DNA from: a virus
IMG/VR virus record: IMGVR_UViG_3300033148_008797
Location: 1-46,734 of that record
Direction: 5' to 3' (one strand)
Length of the DNA: 46,734 nucleotides
Made by a program: the position numbers and the translations under genes. This document shows, piece by piece, positions 45,001 to 46,734 of this stretch (position 1 is the stretch's first letter; every line of letters begins with the position of its first letter). The notes under the pieces were generated by a model. The model saw only the letters and a list, made by a program, of their open reading frames with translations, was not told where the DNA came from and made no database searches.

Positions 45001-45041
45001 CGCAAATGTATGTCACTTATATGAGCTATTTTTAATGACAC
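42021..45041 (-). CDS. Fused Mre11-Rad50 type recombination nuclease (gp47-gp46 / SbcD-SbcC)
   Basis: A 1006-residue fusion from GTG 45041. The N-terminal about 330 residues are the Mre11/SbcD/T4 gp47 nuclease with phosphoesterase motifs SDIHL, FTGDLAH, PGNHDG and FHGL. Then GIFGKNAVGKSTL (Walker A, about residue 400), two long coiled-coil arms flanking a Cys-rich zinc-hook turn (CSCKHEENCPLE), and signature plus Walker B (SGMEKSISAIVIRAALI, LFILDEAFGSLDSE) of Rad50/SbcC/T4 gp46. In T4 the two are separate genes. The complex resects DNA ends in recombination-dependent replication. It overlaps the primase gene. Confidence 0.92.
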   Translation of the reverse strand: MSLKIAHISDIHLRNYKRHNEYKQVFENLYASLEEKKPNCTIFTGDLAHTKTQISPEFVQVCSDFLKKLAIVSRKLIIIPGNHDGNLSNLNRLDALSPIVESIDSNRIEYYKESGIYYLNLSNYFGEEQLDVNLVHFSCFDNKWPTKEDIKSEINIGLFHGLINEAILQNSVMIDKAYDLDYFMDKVDYLMCGDIHESQFLNKERTAAYAGSLIQQNYGETRRKGYLLWEIEDKTNHKVEFVELENVCPFYTLKLKDDLNISNRYRVKKNSRIRVFSRQLNVLEKQDIQNKLEKYYEPKEIAFVDEVNPHRQEVKIKGTKAKIGNLSDRKVQDFLIRKFLKSSELEKEKIDKIIELNRKYDVVARKDTDVLRNISYRIEKFNFSNICSFGEDNHVDFSKYPGVLGIFGKNAVGKSTLAVDSLLYTIFNKISKKGVVKNDLLINSKKDKCSGSVFVELDDTYYDIERETSVYLKGGKRKGKPIYQGKTEVNFSIVNDSEKINKNGIDRNDTDKKIRKIFGTPEDFMFTTVAPQWSLINFIDAGSTERQKIIARYFDIDIFEDKYRLANEDFKDIKAKLKKYDGNLEEELVNLQAEIEKYEELKGKNVDFNKKLETKKEKIVQKIDNAKEKIVNVFDFSFSISDISRQIKEKEKKLKSMQAQKKKNGELIREKNSINIEALNNKLDVLDKADSLLAGANNLERGCSCKHEENCPLERKIKDLRAESDILRKSIKMTREEIENEIDRYKSIKIPKEAYGFATLVSFEEEALIGLKKKKDAVSKNKKQIEKNKKYQKKVEELKIKLVEIEKDIKDTFNVINKIERELGIVEGKCELTKKELDKYNTLRNKFEIYENYLKCMSKDGISQLIIFNNFDIINNEMKKILNGTVPFEITLEANDNRDIEIYFNHTNGERRIIELCSGMEKSISAIVIRAALINITTLPRSNLFILDEAFGSLDSEYLDVISVILENLKQLFETIVVITHIDSLKDCVDYIIEVERDDEGLSRIS

Positions 45042-45970
45042 TTCATCCTCATTCTACCCTTCAATATGTCCATTTCTTGCAATATAGTAGCATTTTCATA
45101 CGCTTCTGCAAATTTATCTTGTTTCATCTCTCCAATATCATTGTAGGGCTTTACATTTACATTATACACCGAAACGCAATATTTGATAAACTTTTCTGCT
45201 ATTTCTAGTGTTTTTTCTTCTGCATCTGCATCTAAAGCCAAAAATACATTAGTTCTATTTTTAACAATTTCTCTAAACAATTTAGAATTTATACTTAAAC
45301 TGCTACCAAATAGTGGAGCAACATTGTTCATACCAGAAAGAATTGCATCAATCATTCCTTCAACTATGAATATAGGCTTGGAAAAATCTATATTCAATTC
45401 ATTAATAATGATAGAATTCTTATATCCTTTTTGTGTCTTCGGCAAAAAATACATATTTCTATCAATATCTTTTGCTGTAAAATAATTCACTTCACCATAC
45501 TTATCAAACGAAGGAAACACAATCATTCCATCAAATCTTCCACCAACACATGTTCCTATCTTATTTCTCAATATATCTTTTGGGGTCAATCCTCTATTAT
45601 GAAGATAATTTCTCAATCTTTCTACAATAAAAGAATCGGTAAGAGAAGACAAAGATATGAATTCTTTTGGAAGATACAATTTATCATAATTTTTTACTTC
45701 TTTTTCTTTTATGTTTCTTGCTCTAAACTCTGAATTGTACAAAGCAAGATCTTCTGCCGTTCCTACTTTTTTTATGATATTGTAAAGACCTATACCACTA
45801 GCTTTGCATTTGGAATAGTAACAATTATAAAGATCTTTTTCTAAATTTACATAAAATTTAGGTTTATGATGCGAACAAAAAGGGCAATAAAATGATACTT
45901 CATTAGAAGATTTATTGTAATATCCTATTTCACCAAGCAATCTTTTAAGAAATTTTAATTTTTGATACAT
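45032..45970 (-). CDS. 61: DnaG-type primase, T4 gp61-like
   Basis: A 312-residue protein. The N-terminal zinc finger is CPFCSHHKPKFYVNLEKDLYNCYYSKC (residues 29-55). The TOPRIM core has PIFIVEGMIDAILSGM (about 206-221) with the Glu of VEG, and NVFLALDADAEEKT (the DxD motif). It makes RNA primers for lagging-strand synthesis with the phage helicase. The gene starts inside the end of the release-factor-like gene and overlaps the recombination nuclease gene, so these are co-transcribed. Confidence 0.88.
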   Translation of the reverse strand: MYQKLKFLKRLLGEIGYYNKSSNEVSFYCPFCSHHKPKFYVNLEKDLYNCYYSKCKASGIGLYNIIKKVGTAEDLALYNSEFRARNIKEKEVKNYDKLYLPKEFISLSSLTDSFIVERLRNYLHNRGLTPKDILRNKIGTCVGGRFDGMIVFPSFDKYGEVNYFTAKDIDRNMYFLPKTQKGYKNSIIINELNIDFSKPIFIVEGMIDAILSGMNNVAPLFGSSLSINSKLFREIVKNRTNVFLALDADAEEKTLEIAEKFIKYCVSVYNVNVKPYNDIGEMKQDKFAEAYENATILQEMDILKGRMRMKCH

Positions 45971-46357
45971 TTTTGATTCTATGTTCTATAAGAACAGACA
46001 TATCGCCCTTTCCAATTGTATGTTTATATGACCATTTTTTGCCTGTATCGTGATCGACAACTTTATCTTTTGACTCGTTATAAGTTCTTATTACCTTTTC
46101 TCCCGCTTCATATCTTTTATTTTCTGTTTTTTTACATAATGATCAACAAGTTTATCACATAATTTGTGAAATGCCTTCTTTTTATTTTGTGTCGCAGATT
46201 TATGTTCATGACACGAAGACATCAAACCAGACTTTATGTGCTTTATTCTACAACCATTCATATGTTTGTTGATGTTTTGACCACCACTTTTATTTGGACT
46301 ATACCAATCTACTCTAAAATCTTTCTTTGTAGCTGAAAAAATTAGCTTTCTAGACAT
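45945..46357 (-). CDS. RF-1 domain protein (release factor/ribosome rescue type), requires -1 shift at A7
   Basis: ATG 46357 starts MSRKLIFSATKKDFRVDWYSPNKSGGQNINKHMNGCRI, with the GGQ catalytic motif of class I release factors and ArfB/YaeJ-type proteins, which release peptide from tRNA on the ribosome. Zero frame continues to YVKKQKIKDMKREKR and stops. A -1 shift at the A7 tract 46133-46127 (GTA AAA AAA CAG) gives KKTENKRYEAGEKVIRTYNES, the conserved R.AGEKVIRTYN end of the family, running to TAA 45945. The length of 413 bases is 3n-1. Product about 137 residues with no codon-recognition domain. Confidence 0.8.
46127..46133 (-). other. A7 tract, -1 shift site (release factor-like)
   Basis: The frame is GTA AAA AAA CAG, that is A|AAA|AAA, a slippery heptamer form like the dnaX site. 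The -1 frame gives the conserved RYEAGEKVIRTYN segment. An A8 miscalled as A7 would look the same. Confidence 0.65.
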
Positions 46358-46593
46358 TATTCTTCTTCATATTTTGGACAATATTCCGAATGTTTTGGAC
46401 TACCACAAGCATCTGCACCACACTCACATTTCTTTTTACAACATTTCTTATCACAATCTTCACAATCTTCTTCTCTTATTGTCCAACTTCCATCTTTATC
46501 ATGACAGCCTTCATCACAATCAGCACAACTGTCACATTCATCAAAAATATCATCAAAATCTAAATCAATATAAATTGGATCATTGTGTCCCAT
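46357..46593 (-). CDS. Small Cys-rich acidic protein
   Basis: 78 residues from ATG 46593 (MGHNDPIYIDLDFDDIFDECDSC). It has around a dozen Cys in CxxC-like pairs (CDSCADCDEGC, CEDCDKKCCKKKCECG, CPKY) and is strongly acidic, so it probably binds zinc or another metal in a cluster. No family recognised. TAATG overlap with the RF-1 domain gene. Start is inside the end of the upstream gene. Confidence 0.55.
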   Translation of the reverse strand: MGHNDPIYIDLDFDDIFDECDSCADCDEGCHDKDGSWTIREEDCEDCDKKCCKKKCECGADACGSPKHSEYCPKYEEE

Positions 46594-46734
46594 TTTTTGC
46601 TCCTGCCATTGCAACAACCAATGAATCTACCATATCTCCCATAATATCAACAGGTTCTCCAACATTTTTTCCTTTCTTTTTATAAATCCATTTTTCTTCC
46701 GGTATTATACCACACTCCTGAATATATTTCACTA
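46580..46734 (-). CDS. C-terminal end of an unidentified protein (partial)
   Basis: The frame open from the window edge ends at TGA 46582-46580 with KYIQECGIIPEEKWIYKKK, then NVGEPVDIMGDMVDSLVVAMAGAKNGT. About 51 residues are visible. The ending overlaps the next gene's ATG. I do not recognise the family, and the start lies outside the window. Confidence 0.55.
   Translation of the reverse strand, partial: VKYIQECGIIPEEKWIYKKKGKNVGEPVDIMGDMVDSLVVAMAGAKNGTQ

Noticed and set aside
46102-46104. A further in-frame CGG in the tail of the release-factor-like gene
   Set aside because: It is in frame only in the zero-frame tail after the A7 tract. In the conserved -1 frame it reads GCG GGA, so it is not a used codon.
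1-46734. Many plus-strand open frames
   Set aside because: They are antisense to long minus-strand genes with recognised products, have no ribosome sites or family motifs, and come from the Lys/Asn-rich coding strand.

Overview
The window is about 46.7 kb of an AT-rich tailed-phage genome with a T4-like (myovirus) head, neck and tail module. Every gene I can support lies on the minus strand, packed tightly with frequent ATGA/TAATG overlaps and GAGG/AGGAGG-type ribosome sites. I see no host genes, tRNA genes, CRISPR array or insertion sequence. No stretch over 300 bases lacks a gene.

Layout from high to low coordinate, which is the direction of transcription: a replication/recombination and translation block (46734-42021: Cys-rich protein, RF-1-domain release factor-like protein, DnaG/gp61-type primase, fused Mre11-Rad50/SbcD-SbcC protein); a methyltransferase, a kinase-fold protein and small membrane proteins (42021-37474); large terminase gp17 (37435-35719); portal gp20 with an intein (34333-31234); prohead protease gp21 (28703-28107); fibre-like virion proteins (28099-25327); a run of small virion-associated or hypothetical genes; a bS21 ribosomal-protein homologue (21080-20870); scaffold (20780-19809) and major capsid protein gp23 (19790-18153); neck gp13-like (15015-13815); CCA-adding enzyme (11238-10000); 2H phosphoesterase; neck gp14-like; a secreted trypsin-like lipoprotein; gp15-like tail protein; sheath gp18; tube gp19; and a gp26-like baseplate protein cut by the window edge. 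Six free-standing homing-type nuclease genes and one HNH intein sit among these.

The main observation is a recoding pattern. Twelve genuine in-frame CGG codons can be found, and at all twelve the gene only makes sense if one base is skipped (+1), so that C-GGA or C-GGT is read as glycine. They fall in terminase, portal, gp13-like, gp14-like, bS21, a conserved phage protein, a two-helix membrane protein (two sites), and three homing endonucleases (one with two sites). All gene lengths fit the required number of shifts. In my manual scan every other CGG on the coding strand was out of frame, so CGG does not appear to be used for arginine. This looks like an unassigned CGG codon that triggers +1 frameshifting, or quadruplet decoding of CGGN as Gly. 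An unusual systematic sequencing artefact must still be excluded with reads.

Two other genes, one of them the release-factor homologue, need a -1 shift at an identical in-frame A7 tract. One HNH gene has TGA at a Trp position. The phage also carries several translation genes (bS21, RF-1 domain protein, CCA-adding enzyme), so altered translation may be a theme of its biology. The host cannot be named from the window.
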